Shown here: piece by piece, positions 24,509-36,800 of the stretch
Position numbering within the stretch: position 1 is the stretch's first letter
Layout: the number at the start of each line of letters is the position of its first letter
From: Paramacrobiotus richtersi
Taxonomy: Eukaryota > Tardigrada > Eutardigrada > Parachela > Macrobiotidae
Assembly: GCA_034698045.1 (NCBI GenBank)
Contig: JAQGAU010000066.1
Location: 1-46,034 of the forward strand
DNA: 46,034 nucleotides
Direction: 5' to 3'
The notes under the pieces: generated by a model
Databases searched by the model: none
The model's input: only the letters and a program-made list of their open reading frames with translations
Told to the model about the DNA's origin: nothing
Made by a program: the position numbers and the translations under genes

Positions 24509-26557
24509 GGACTGGACTACCGCATCGGATCTTACCAAATTTACCGGATTCTGATGGGACTGGAAGTCAACAAGATCATAATTATTATGCTGTGGACCTT
24601 ACGGACTCACCTATATCTGTATATCGGCTATCACTGCTTGTATGCGTTATTTTCTTAAACCATATAGTCCAAGGCACCAATACACCTTGCATTCTACTCC
24701 ATACCGCCAGCTCTCCTCCATGGAGTCAACTCCTGTAGACACGTGTTTAGACACTCGGTGGTTTTGGTTTAATTGAACTTATAGGCGCTTTGTAATCGTA
24801 CTCTAGCTAACAAAGTTATTTCCTTTCGGCGCCGTTATCAGGATCCATTTCTGCCAAGTTATTTCATGTTCTTGTCACTCTTAAAAAAAACCTAAAATGT
24901 GTAGAGAGCATATCTGCAAACTATAAGTCGAATAGTTCTTGTTAATTAAAATTGTATTCCATTGGTGTGTATTGTATTGTTGTATTCCAACGGTACTAAC
25001 TTTTTCCAAGACTTATTGTGGAATTTGGACGATTTTACCCTTTGAGAATGGTGTGAGTGCGTGCATTCATAACGTTAAACATAACAATAACTCGCATAAC
25101 CGCAACAGCTCGACGGAACTTCAATTGCAGAACAAAATATATTGCATTTCCAAAAAAAGTTGTGGATCTATACGTTTTTCCGTTGTCCAGTTCACCACGT
25201 CTGTATAACCTTTGGAAAACAGAGTTTTGTGTGTACGCACTTATAGAGTAAGCGAGCAGTCGAAAAATGAATGCACCTTGGCGACCCACGCAAACTGTTA
25301 TATGGGCCCGACACGATTTCCGTGGCGTACGTACAGAAATCCGTTTTCAACACTTCCGCTGTACAGTTCCTGCAGCAGAGAACTTTTAAGTTCGAAACCT
25401 AAAATGAACGATTTATTGATTAGGTCACTACTGACTACTGCGCAAACAATCTATTCACAAACGACCAGCTGCAATGGTTTTGGTCACTGCTGATTAATAA
25501 TCGATTAAAAGGCACCTTCCGACTTTCATATGGTGAGACGCTGCAGCAATGCATGTTGTTTTGAAGACTATCGTAATTCGTCATTACTCGAGAGTTGTTA
25601 TTTGGGAGTTATTACCGGATCTCGGCAACCAGACGACTGACATCCGCTTCGTATCCGAAGCGCTCATGTCTGGCAAGGGAAGAAGACGAGTGTCCTCTTT
25701 GACCGGAGAGACCTTTTTTGAGGTAACTCCCGGATGATAGCCACTGATGTAGGCTGTAAACAGGGTTAATCACAAATTTGGAATAAATTAATTAATTTGG
25801 ATAAAAGCATACATGTTGACATTCTGTCCAAGTAACAGCATGTGGATCGTGGTGTAAAGTTGTCCGATTTCCTAACATTTACGGTCTAACGTATGCCTAA
25901 GTACAGTAGTTTCGAGCAAGTGATTTATGACACCTGCAACAGGCATGGATTATAAAATGTAACTGTTATTTTTTTAGATATGTGTGGAAATAAACGTGAA
26001 AAAGCCGACATTCAAACGAAAACTAACTAACGGTATACCTCTATTCTACAGTCATAGTTGTACGCATTTAATAAAGAACTGGGATCCTGTCTGGCTAGTC
26101 AGGAACGACTTATTTATTCAGGAATAAGGTGGTAGGAAACATACGCTCCATATTTTACATTAATTACCCGACAATATATCACTGAAAGACATCATATTCT
26201 GCCGCTACAATGCATCGTTGTAAACAACCGGCATAAAAGACGTGGGCATTTCTGCGTTAATCATCCTAAGTAACGCAAAAAATGTACTTCTCATTTGACA
26301 ACAGCACGTCAGCTAGATCGGGGTAAGCTGTCGGTCATTAAATTACTCCCGGTGTGATCCAGGCAGTCGAGATTCCGTATCCCATTCATCCTGGCTAAAG
26401 CAAAAACGCCAAAAATATGAAATAAGCTACCAGTGTCAGCGGATCCACCCACATAACCACCGCTGATAATACTTGCATTTCTGAATAATGAATACATACA
26501 AGTACAGGAAAGGACAGGAAAATGTCAATTTTACACGCCGCCAGCAGCGAATATTCG
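24509..26557. other. Spacer between copies C and D
   Basis: The first part, to about 25583, is the 3' flank of C and is matched after D. The part from about 26190 is the duplicated upstream region of D. About 600 bp in between is unique. A 62-codon frame at 25549-25737 has no recognisable domain and no visible partner. No gene is called. Confidence 0.6.
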
Positions 26558-26711
26558 ATTAAATAGGTTGCGCTGACATAATCTGGAATGACATTACGCA
26601 CAAGTGAAACGACATCAAGATGGCTAGATTAAACCAGAAATTTTTGCGCCGATTTCACAAGATGTTGATTCAGTTCTGATTTTATCTACGGAAACGGTGA
26701 TTTCACGCATA
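26558..26711 (+). promoter_or_regulatory. Core promoter and leader of copy D
   Basis: ATTAAATA at 26558-26565 with a uORF exactly 62 nt downstream (26620-26679, 19 codons, MARLNQ start). The main ATG at 26712 is 32 nt past the uORF stop. The leader is shorter than in C because one arm of the 17-bp dyad and nearby bases are missing. Confidence 0.5.
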
Positions 26712-29700
26712 ATGCGAGATTTTTTGATTGTTTTGTCAATCATTTCCATCGTGCAAAGATGTTCGTGCATTCAGGTAAATATCGTGACCCTTTCCGCTTC
26801 TTTGAACGCCGGCTCTGGCGTTGAGCCGATGCAGAGCGCTTTTGCCATAGCCGTAGAGGATATGGTTAAAAAGTACCCGAGAGTGTACCGAAATTACACA
26901 AAAACCGATTTGACGATCCGCTACAATGTTTGCAAGGATTATGAATGGATGTTTCCGCCGAATATCTCGGAATGGTATGGGAAAGGCTACTTTGATCGAC
27001 CTGGATTAACCATTATTCTTACATCACGTAAGTCGTACAGAGTTCGTGGTATTATTTCTTTCTAGTAATTATCATTCCGGCACTTTAAATATATACGTAT
27101 ATACTTTTATCTATTTTTTAGTCGAAACGTTTGCATGAATATACATGGCTGCCGTGAGTAGCTGCCATGGCTGCCATGAGTATATATGTACGAAATATTA
27201 TGTATCTACTGCAGATGCAGTTTGCATAATCTAGCGTGGCGGATCTTCAATAAAGCAAACTTATTTCTCTTGTTTTGCAGTCTGTAATAATGTGGCTTCG
27301 TATGTTGGAGACTTTGCTAGAGGTAAGGCAATCAGAATGACGCCTTTCTGAGACACCATATCAAACCGAAACTATCCGATTGTTTTGATATTTCTTAGAA
27401 ATGGACATAACTGCCGTAGCATGGTAAGTTTATTCAAGGCGGAAACCGTATACCACTGCTTTCCTGTGTCATGAGTAGCGACTATCAAACACTTTAAAGC
27501 GTAATCTGATTTGCTGATTCCAGTGCCACTGGTTTCCCAATTAACCAGCGCTACTCTACCGTGTTATCTTTGACGCCTGGTTCGCCACTGGATTATGCCA
27601 AGGCCCTGGTCCGTTTGATGCGTGAATACAACTGGACATACATCAGTCTAATACACGACAATCTGACCGGTGTTCTCGAAGCCGGACGGCCTTTAGCGAT
27701 CACCAACATGGTCAAGCAGATTTTTGCAAACAATTCCAACATCGTCAACTGCAAGCACTTCACCGCTGACTCGGTACTGGGAAGCAAAGCGAATTTGTCC
27801 GATGTGCTAATCGAGGCCAGCCGCCATTCTCGATGTATGATGTACTTCTACAGTAGTAACAGTACAGATACTTCGACAGGCAAATATAGAACATAATGGA
27901 AGTAGTTATTTAAGTCAGTCATTTGCCGTGCAGTAAGTAATAACGTCACACTAGTATATTGCAGTGATCATATTGAGCACCTTGGTCGCGCCCATGAGGA
28001 AATTCTTGGTATGAACAAAAACCGTATTACAGAAATTTCGTGAAGTACAAGCAAGCATGTACTTCTCTTCTGTTTACAGGATGCCGCTCATGACTTGAAT
28101 ATGACGAATGGCGATTATGTAAAGATGTTTCCATTAATTTTGTTACAAAACCTACAGTTTCGTTGTAGAAATGAGAGGATAATTCGTTCACTATGCATAT
28201 GCAATTCTAGGTTTTTATCTGCATCTATACATGGCAGGTTCCAGGGGAACCACCACCGTATTGGAAGGCAAACGATGAATTGGATTTGGTACTTTTTAAG
28301 GTCATGGCTATCACATCCTTACATGCACATTGTTTTATTGCGTTGCAGACAGTGCTAAAAGCACTCGAACGAGTAATCGTCATAGCTTCTCCTATTTCCG
28401 ACTGGCCAAAGTGGGAAACGACCGGAGTTCGAGTCAATAAATTTCGCGAACAACACTTTGGAACTACGTTTGAATACGAAAGAATTGTAAACTATATTGC
28501 TATATGTTTTCACCGTTTACGCAGGTGACGTGGCTAGTATTCTTGCAGCATAACGACTTTGCTATAACCTGCTACGGAGCTGCCGAACTAGTGTCTCACG
28601 TACGTCAGTCTCCATTACGCGGTGCCCAGTACCGAAACGCTGTTCATAGTGTATAGACACGAACGAAAGTTGGTTTTTATTTGTTCCCACAGGTTTTGGA
28701 CGAGATCCTGACAGAAGACAATCTTTTCGACACTGATGCAGCATATGAAGATGAAAAGTTCAAAACCTGGCGCGTAATTCAAAGAGTATCCCATAGAGTA
28801 AACCAGCTGACCTTTGAGAATGTTAGCTTCTTTCCGAAAACCGGATGGCGTGTTCCTGACATTCTTGTACAACAATTCAACACCACCACTAACACTTTCA
28901 ATGTAAAACTTGACCACCATTAATGCAAAATGTTGCAGTTTCCGATCTGATCGTATCGGTTTTGCAGGATGTGTATTGGTACGATACCCAACGCGATGAG
29001 TTTAATCATACGCCAGGAAGAACAGCGGGTCTGATTTGGCCATCGGGAAGTCCACCTCGTGACCGTCCAGTCTGTGGGTTTGACGGAGAAAGGTGCCTAC
29101 AAAGCACCAACATCGTCATTGCGTCTGCTACTGCAGCTGCAGCGTTAATAGTTCTTGTGATTGCTTTGTTGATTGGCTACATAAGGTAAATATACATGTC
29201 ACTCTGCGTACAAAATGTTTCTAACACTTTATCTAGTTGTGTAAAAATCTTAACTCACAAATTTCAAAAGGTATCAGAAAGAAAGATCAGAAGAAGACCG
29301 GACCTGGTGGATTGTGGATGATCCGAGACAATCAGTCTGCGATGTGTCTCAGAAAAATCTTAACGAATCAATAAAAACCACCCGCTTTGCTCAGCGTGTG
29401 GTTTTAAAGGATGGACGCCTAGCTTTTGAGCAGCCGCTTGAATGGAATATCCGATGGAAAATGGTCATAACCGAAAGGTTAATCAAATACTTAAGCGTAG
29501 TAAGTCGAAGTAAAGCAAAAGCAGAACTAACTATACCAATAACAAAGCAAGACATTTAATACAGTAAAACCAAAACAAAATACCATTGATATTGCTAAAC
29601 AGAGAACAGTAAATGTGACAATAGCATTTAGTCATGTCTTTATTTCATGCACATTCTAGGATCGTAATATTGTACAGTTCTGCTACGTACATCTGTAAGC

Positions 29701-31738
29701 ACTGCAGATAACAAATTAGTATAAAATGTTCGAAGCCGTATGTTCCTAATGTAGGTGCATAAATTTAATCACCCAAATGTTAACCCACTGCTGGGCCTGG
29801 GATTTGCCATGAAGTTTCCCCGTGCTTACTATGAGTGGTGCCCAAAGGGATGTGTTTACAAATTATTAAAGACCTTCCACATCGACCATATGCTCAAGCT
29901 CGGTTTATTAGAAGGCCTTAGCCTTGTAAGCCGCATGTAATCGTCGCATAATTTCTGAATGTCAGAGCGATTTCGACCCACTACGTATCTATGCTCTTAT
30001 AGGGTTTGACCTTTATCCACAATTCCCCAGTCATCTGCCATGGAAATCTGAAGATCTGCAAATGTGTCATCGATGCTCGATTTACCCTAAAACTGACCGA
30101 TTACGGCCATGAAAAGTTGTGCAATTCACTCTTGGACAAAGGTCTCAAATATCCCATGAAAACATCGTTTTTCCCACATCATGCATGGATGGCACCGGAA
30201 GTCCGTAATGGCCAACTGCCAACACAAGAAAGCGACGTTTACTCTTTTGCTGTCATACTGCATCAAATTCTAATGGAATACGAACCATTCGGAATCGATC
30301 TGCCTGAAAAGCTTATCAGTAAACGAACAGGTATGTAGTTATGTGCCAAAACTGACGTTCTAACTTACTTTACTGTTTACACCTTAACAGCTTCGCGAAT
30401 GTTCTGAGACCGTACCGTATTCATCTGAAGTTCTGAACTACATATGTACTTACAGAAAATTTATCTGAACTCTTTTTTTCCACACTGACCAACCTCATAC
30501 GTGAAGCATGGAATCCTGAGCCGAAATGCCGTCCAAAATTGCGTAAATTCGATAAGATTATTGGAGAAGCCAACGTAATGGCAGGTTTACGAGGTACCGC
30601 GGTGGAACGTGTTATAAGACAATTGGAACGGTATTCAATCAAACTGGAACGTGATGTTACCGAGCGTACATCTCAACTGAAGGCGGAGCAGGAAAAGGCT
30701 GATCAACTTCTCAGTGAGATGCTTCCAAAGTAACGATTAATACGAAAAAGATGATTACCCACTGTTTTAGTAAAACATCTATCTTGCTTAAAAGGGAAGT
30801 GGTGAAAAAGCTCCGCAATGGACTTTCCGTGGTTCCTGAATACATTGAATCTGTCAGCATCTATTTCAATGATATTTTCGGGTTCGCGGACTTCGTCAAC
30901 ACTGCTGCACCACATGACGTCGTCAGTTTTTTACACATCGCCTATTCAGCATTCGACAATGCTATCACTGCCCTGTCTGTTTACAAGCTCGAGACTATTG
31001 GAAGCAGTTACGTGGTACGACAACTAACATTTTACCTCATTGTGGCTGCATTAACCAACAAGCGGTGACCTTTCTGCGTTATTATCCTTCAGGCAACAAG
31101 CGGCTTAGTCGATCGAATCGGCAATGCCCACGCGCAGCAGATCTGCTTAACTGCTTTGGCCATTCAAGAGGCATTTAATAACCTTCCAAATCGGAGAGAA
31201 ATGGCGCTAATCAGTGGCATTCACAGTGGTCCGGTTGCTGTTGGTGTTGTTGGCGTTAAGCGACCCCGTTACTGTGTGTAAGTATCATGGCACGCCATAT
31301 GTGCAGTAACTAAATCGTACTGTGTGTATGTACGGCTTGGCTTCAGTTCAATAACGTTACCATACAGCCGATATTTGAAGATATGGACAATTCTAGATTT
31401 GGAGATACTGTCAATACAGCTTCACGGATGGAAAGCCACAGCATTCCCAACATGACACATGTGAGCCCTGACGCTGTCCATCTGGCGTCCGCTTTTGGTT
31501 TACTGTTCAAAAGCAGAGGCAGTGTAGATATCAAGGTACGTGACCTTTGCAAACTTTTGATAATCTGAATTTTCGAATTGCGTCGCAACAAAACAAATCC
31601 ACCAAACCACAGAAAAACGTACGAGCGCAGATTCAGAAGCACTGCTTAACAGACTATTATAATATTGATTGTATCTTACCGATTCCACAGGGAAAAGGGT
31701 TGATGACAACGTACTGGCTGATTGCTGCTGATAGATAA
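26712..31738 (+). CDS. Receptor-type guanylyl cyclase homologue, copy D (complete, 1021 aa)
   Basis: Close paralogue of C with the same 19-exon plan. Exons: 26712-27027, 27281-27322, 27399-27423, 27524-27834, 27965-28008, 28080-28118, 28211-28288, 28349-28486, 28549-28599, 28693-28902, 28968-29185, 29271-29499, 29755-29925, 30003-30330, 30456-30729, 30795-31014, 31093-31277, 31397-31535, 31691-31738. The sum is 3066 nt and the frame is intact to TAA. Exon 1 ends with the codon split as TCA C, not TCA G as in the others. Domains as in C: signal peptide, ANF-receptor-like ectodomain, PVCGFDGERC, membrane helix, kinase homology domain, coiled coil (ERYSIKLERDVTERTSQLKAE), cyclase. YFNDIFGF keeps the first metal Asp; ETIGSSY has Ser895 for the second; [17 protein letters not shown] and GKG..TTYWL are kept. 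Differences from C look mostly like conservative substitutions, which suggests constraint rather than decay. Confidence 0.93.
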
Positions 31739-33815
31739 GGACTGGACTATCGCATCGCATCCTCGTGCAGTTTACCGGATTATGATGTAACCATATATAG
31801 GTCCATAAGATCATATGCCGTGGACCTAGTTCTGACTAACCTATGCTTGTGCGAGTTACGTTCATAAACCGTGTAAGGAAGGTACCATTACGCCTTGTAG
31901 CCTGCTGAAGTCTACCGCAAACCCTAACCCACGGAGTCCAGTCCTGTAACCACCGTGTTTTTTACTCTGTTGTGTTGATTGTAGACACGCAAATGCACTT
32001 TTAACGTTAAACATAAAACTAATTCGCATAAATGCAACAGCTCGACAAAACTTGAAAGTGTAGAATAAATACTGCAGTTTTTGTTCCCAATAAGTGTCGC
32101 AGTGTTATGTATTTTTCGGTTGTCCAGATGACACTACGTTTGCATGACCTTCGGTAGAATAGAGTTTTTTGCCGTGTACGTGCTTATGGAGTAATCGAGC
32201 AGTCCAAAAATGGATGCACCTTTATGATCGGCACGGACAAGTGCTGTGCGCCATTCTCGTAGATCGGTTTATATTGGCTCGACATGATTTTCCGTGCCGT
32301 AAACTGTAACTTGTTTTCTGTACTTCGCGCTCCACCGTGCAGTTACTAATACAGATACAGTACAGCTGCGGTTGAAAATGAACGATTTATTGACTAGGTC
32401 ACTACTGCGTAAACAGTCTATCCACCAGTGATCAGCTGATATGATTCGGTCACTACCGATTGGTAATCGATTAAAAGGGCACCTTGAATATGGTGAGCCG
32501 TTGCAGCCATGTTGTTTTGAGGACTACCGTAATTTGTTTTTAGTGACATGTTACTTGTTAGTTTAGTCAGTAATCATAACTGCGCATACCCCCGCGCCGG
32601 TCTTACTAACTGCAGCTACACAAGAAAGCGAAATGAAGTAAGCAAAAATTACAAATCACCAAGCCGGACAGCGACGTGCATTAGATACTGGCCTTCATTG
32701 GCTGCGTTTTAAGCTTCTAGGAAGTCTGATTACTCTTCGATATAAGAAAACACTACAAATCTACAATATAGTCACACTGCACGTCGCGAAAGTTGGTTGC
32801 AGCAAAACCCGTTTCTGTACTACTTGTTCCGTCGAGCGCGTTCCGTTCCACGACTTTTCGTTCCTCTTGTTTCGAAATTCAATTAAGATGCGTAAAAGAA
32901 TGTGTCTTTGAAAAAAGCCATCCTACATTAATATCACTACTTACTGTAGTTTACTACTGTATGCGTTACTGGAGGTAAGTTAGTTAAGCTAGTAACATAA
33001 GCTTTCACATTGCACGGTAGCTATCGTGCAGGATAGATATGCAACAATTTGTATTACTTTTTGTGGCTACGCATTTTGTGTATAGTAATCAACACAGTTA
33101 ACCTTAACATGGTTCTGTTTTCCCTGACGGGTCACCATACCTTCACCTGGCGGTTAGTACAAATTCCCGTTATCGGTTCGATTTACTATACCACGGAGGT
33201 TACCGTCTATATATACATGTGTAAACCTACAGGTGCGGAGGAGCACAGGTGTCCGGATAAGCACAGGTGGTGGAAGAGCACTCCATGCAGCTCAACAAAT
33301 CGAACAAACTAGCGTACGTTACAACTATACATGTGCACACATGTACAAACAGCGTTTAGAAACAACAGTCGTAAAGCTATCTAGTAAGAAAATTCAATAG
33401 TTCGCCGAATGCCTGCAAAGCTGTTCAATACTGGGAAATCTCCATCGAATAAAAAAGGATGGGAAGCGTAGATTAGACTAGTCGACACCGATTAATTTGT
33501 TTTCCTGAGACACTTCCGACAGTGCGCAGCACAAAGAAATTAAATTTCCGCTTGTCAGACTCGCTTCTTACATTTTCATATAAAGCAGCTTTGTTTTGCA
33601 TAATGCAGCTTGTATCCGTGAGTTCTTTTACTAATATCTATCTGTATGTACGTTCTTTACGTTGAACTGCTTTTGAGTTCTGTTCTGGACATTTTCATTG
33701 TTTTCGCATTTCTTGCAAGCTACCAAGAGCATTATCGAAATATGAACGAATGCTGTTTCGAACTGATATGAACGGATGATATCTGAACGAAACAATGGCA
33801 TAATACGCAACCATT
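31739..33815. other. Spacer between copies D and E
   Basis: To about 32542 this is the duplicated 3' flank of D. The remaining 1.3 kb before E shows no similarity I can see to the C/D upstream region, including no copy of the TATA/uORF arrangement. E may therefore be controlled differently. Short frames at 32793-32978 and 33049-33312 have no supporting features. Confidence 0.55.
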
Positions 33816-36800
33816 ATGTTCATAAGTTGTGTCGTGCTGTTTTACTCGATTTCTCTATCCGCAAGTGTTCCAGTAAACATTGTAACCGTCTCAGCATCCA
33901 ATACTAGTGGTCCCGGTGTTGAACCGATGCAAAGTGCCTTTGCGATTGCCGTGGAGGATATGGTTAAGAAATACCCGAGAGTGTATCACAATTATACGAA
34001 AACTGATCTAACCAATAGTTACGATGTCTGTAAGGATTTCGAGTGGATGTTTCCGCCGGCTCTTTCAGAATGGTATGGAAAGGGATATTTTGATAGGCCA
34101 GGATTAACCGTTGTGCTAACGTCAGGTAAAGCAATTCCGCAAAATGGTAACTTTTGTTGTAGACAGTATTCAGCGCACAAATCTACACATATTTCGCTAC
34201 ACAGAGAAATGTGTACCGAACGCATCGTCCTATGAATACTGACTAAAATATAAGTTATTGAAGGTTTTACAAATCTTGAGCTAGAAGTGCATGTTCTCCT
34301 ATACTTTTACAGTTTGTAATAACGTGGCATCGTTTATCGGGGACTTTGTTCGAGGTAACTTTATAAAATCAAACCTGGATGAGTCTTTCAAGCAGTGACA
34401 TTTTCAAAGCACAGTTTTGTAGAAATGGGTATAATCACCGTTGCATGGTAAGTCGGAACAGCTGTGTAAGTAACTAGCGCGCACAATGATCCTGGACCAA
34501 TAAAACCGGTCAATATCGACAGTGCAACGGGTTTTCCCATTGATAAACGTTATCCCACGGTCCTCTCGTTAACACCGGGATCTCCACCCCTGTTTGCTCA
34601 GGCACTGGTCACTCTAATGAAAACAAACAACTGGACGTTTATCAGCCTGATACATGATAATCTGGCCGGTGCACAAGAAGCAGCACGCGCAGTTTCCACT
34701 ACAAAATCGACACAGTATATCTTCGAACGTAACAAGGATGTCGTTAACTGCAAATATTTTAACACGGACTCGGTCTTGGCTTCGAAGGAAGACTTTTACG
34801 ATACGCTGATTCAAGCGAGCCGGCATTCGCGATGTAAGTTTCGCCGGCTTTATTCTAAGATAATGTTATAAAACGCTTTACTCGTTCTAGTGATCCTGAT
34901 CAGTACGTTGGTGGTGGAAATGCGGATGTTTCTGGTATGATAGTTTTATAAGCGAACGCGAAATCAAAAGTCATCAGTTCTGAGTGTAACGTGTTCCTCT
35001 TGTAGGCCGCAGCATATGATTTGAACATGACAAATGGAGATTATGTAAGCTGCGGTAACTGTACACAGGAATCTCTGGTTGTTGTTTTAATCCCACAATC
35101 TGCGCATACGATTTAGGTATTCCTTTATATTTATACGTGGCAAGTTCCAGACGAACCTCCATTATTCTGGAAGGAAAACGATGAACTGGATACGGTACGT
35201 AAAGTTTGTATACTAGAACATCATAGGCTGTGGTTTAGCTATTTCATACAGAATCGTACTGCATGCTTTCAGAAAGTACTTAAAGCAATGGAAAGTGTCG
35301 TCGTATTCACTTCTCCTGTTTCTGACTGGCCAAAATTTGAAGAAACAGGGATCAGAATCGTCAAACTACGGGAGAAACGGTTCGGAACACCATTCAAATA
35401 CGAAAATATTGTACGAGCTGCAATTGCGCTCAGGGAAGTAGTAAAGCGTTATTAATCTTTTCATCTTTGTTTAGCACAACGATTTCTCCATAACCTGCTA
35501 CGGAGCAGTGGAGATAATTTCCCAGGTCGAACAAACAGCGTAATCAGCACAGTACTCGTAGTTACACATCTCCAATAAAACAGTCTTTGCATTCAGGTTT
35601 TGGATGAGATGTTCATAGAAGACAAGATTTCCGACATATCTAGTGCAGCAGCCTCTGACTTCGAGAACATAACCGCTCAACGGGTAATCAAAAAGGTGTC
35701 CAACAGAATCAATCGCCTAACATTCGAGAACGTGACTTTTATGCCCGGTACTGGCTTTCGGGGACCTGATGTTTATGTGCAACAGTTTAACATGACAACC
35801 CAGAGTTTTCGGGTATGCTTAGCTGCATGCAAACTACTTATTTGCTGATGAAGAGTATAGTCAGTGATTTCCGTAGGATGTGTACTGGTTCGATGCTGCG
35901 CATGGTAAGCTGATCCTGGCATCCACCAGTCATCATGGTTTTGTCTGGCCTTCGGGGTCACCACCTCCCGATCGTCCAGTCTGCGGATTCCAGGGAGAAA
36001 AGTGCTTTAAACAATCCCATATTATGATCGCGTCGTTGATTGCTTCTGGGCTGTTGGTGTTGTTGATACTTGGATTAACGATTGGATGCATTTGGTGAGA
36101 TGCAGTACCGCATCAGTTTATGTTGAACGAGTCCGATAAACCCGATGAATAGCAACACTAGCTACTGAAAACTTCTATTATGTTTTACATTGCTAGTTTT
36201 AATGATAAATCAACGAGAAAATCACTGCCTTCCCGCACTTAGGTACCAAAAAAGGAAAGCCGAACAAAATCGTACGTGGTGGATGGTCGAGGGCGCCCAA
36301 AAACTGGATGAAAACGGAAATATTTCCCACGGGAACTTAAATAATTCCCAGAAAGTTCCACCTTCTCCACATCAAGTGATCCTTAAAGATGGTCGCATAG
36401 CGTTTGAACAGCCGTTGGAATGGAATTTACGTTGGAAAATGGCGATATCGAAAAGGTTGATAAAATACTTAAACCAAGTAAGGCAGAAGAACAATGTCAT
36501 TGTACAACCGCCATATTTCTTGTATAGACAGCTTGACTTAACAATATTGGTTGGCAGTCGATATTGGTTATTACCAACTGAGTTTTGCTCACGGGAACAA
36601 ACATCGTAATTTTATTCCCGTATGTAGGTGCGTAAGTTTCATCATCCAAATGTCAACCGTATGATCGGCTTGGGATTCGCCGGTCCATCCAGTTTTCCCT
36701 ATATTTACTACGATTGGTGCCCGAAAGGATCAGTTGAGAAGCTGATGAAAACAGTCAGTGTTGACCGTGTTCTGAAGCTGTCATTGTTGGAAGGATTTTG

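Larger units (their letters stand above)
19015..25583 (+). repeat. Tandem duplication unit containing gene C
   Basis: Sequence from about 650 bp upstream of gene C to about 1.1 kb after its stop is matched in the same order by about 26190-32542, which contains gene D. The match covers promoter, exons, many introns and the 3' flank, so one segmental event copied a whole gene with its control region. The two start codons are 7028 bp apart. Boundaries are by eye. Confidence 0.75.
26190..32542 (+). repeat. Tandem duplication unit containing gene D
   Basis: Partner of the unit at about 19015-25583. Similarity after the gene includes a long matched 3' flank around 32000-32540, such as the shared AATCGATTAAAAGG near its end. 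Beyond about 32542 the match to C's flank is lost. Confidence 0.75.

Noticed and set aside
25549-25737. 62-codon frame between C and D
   Set aside because: No recognisable domain, no exon context and no clear partner; length is within chance.
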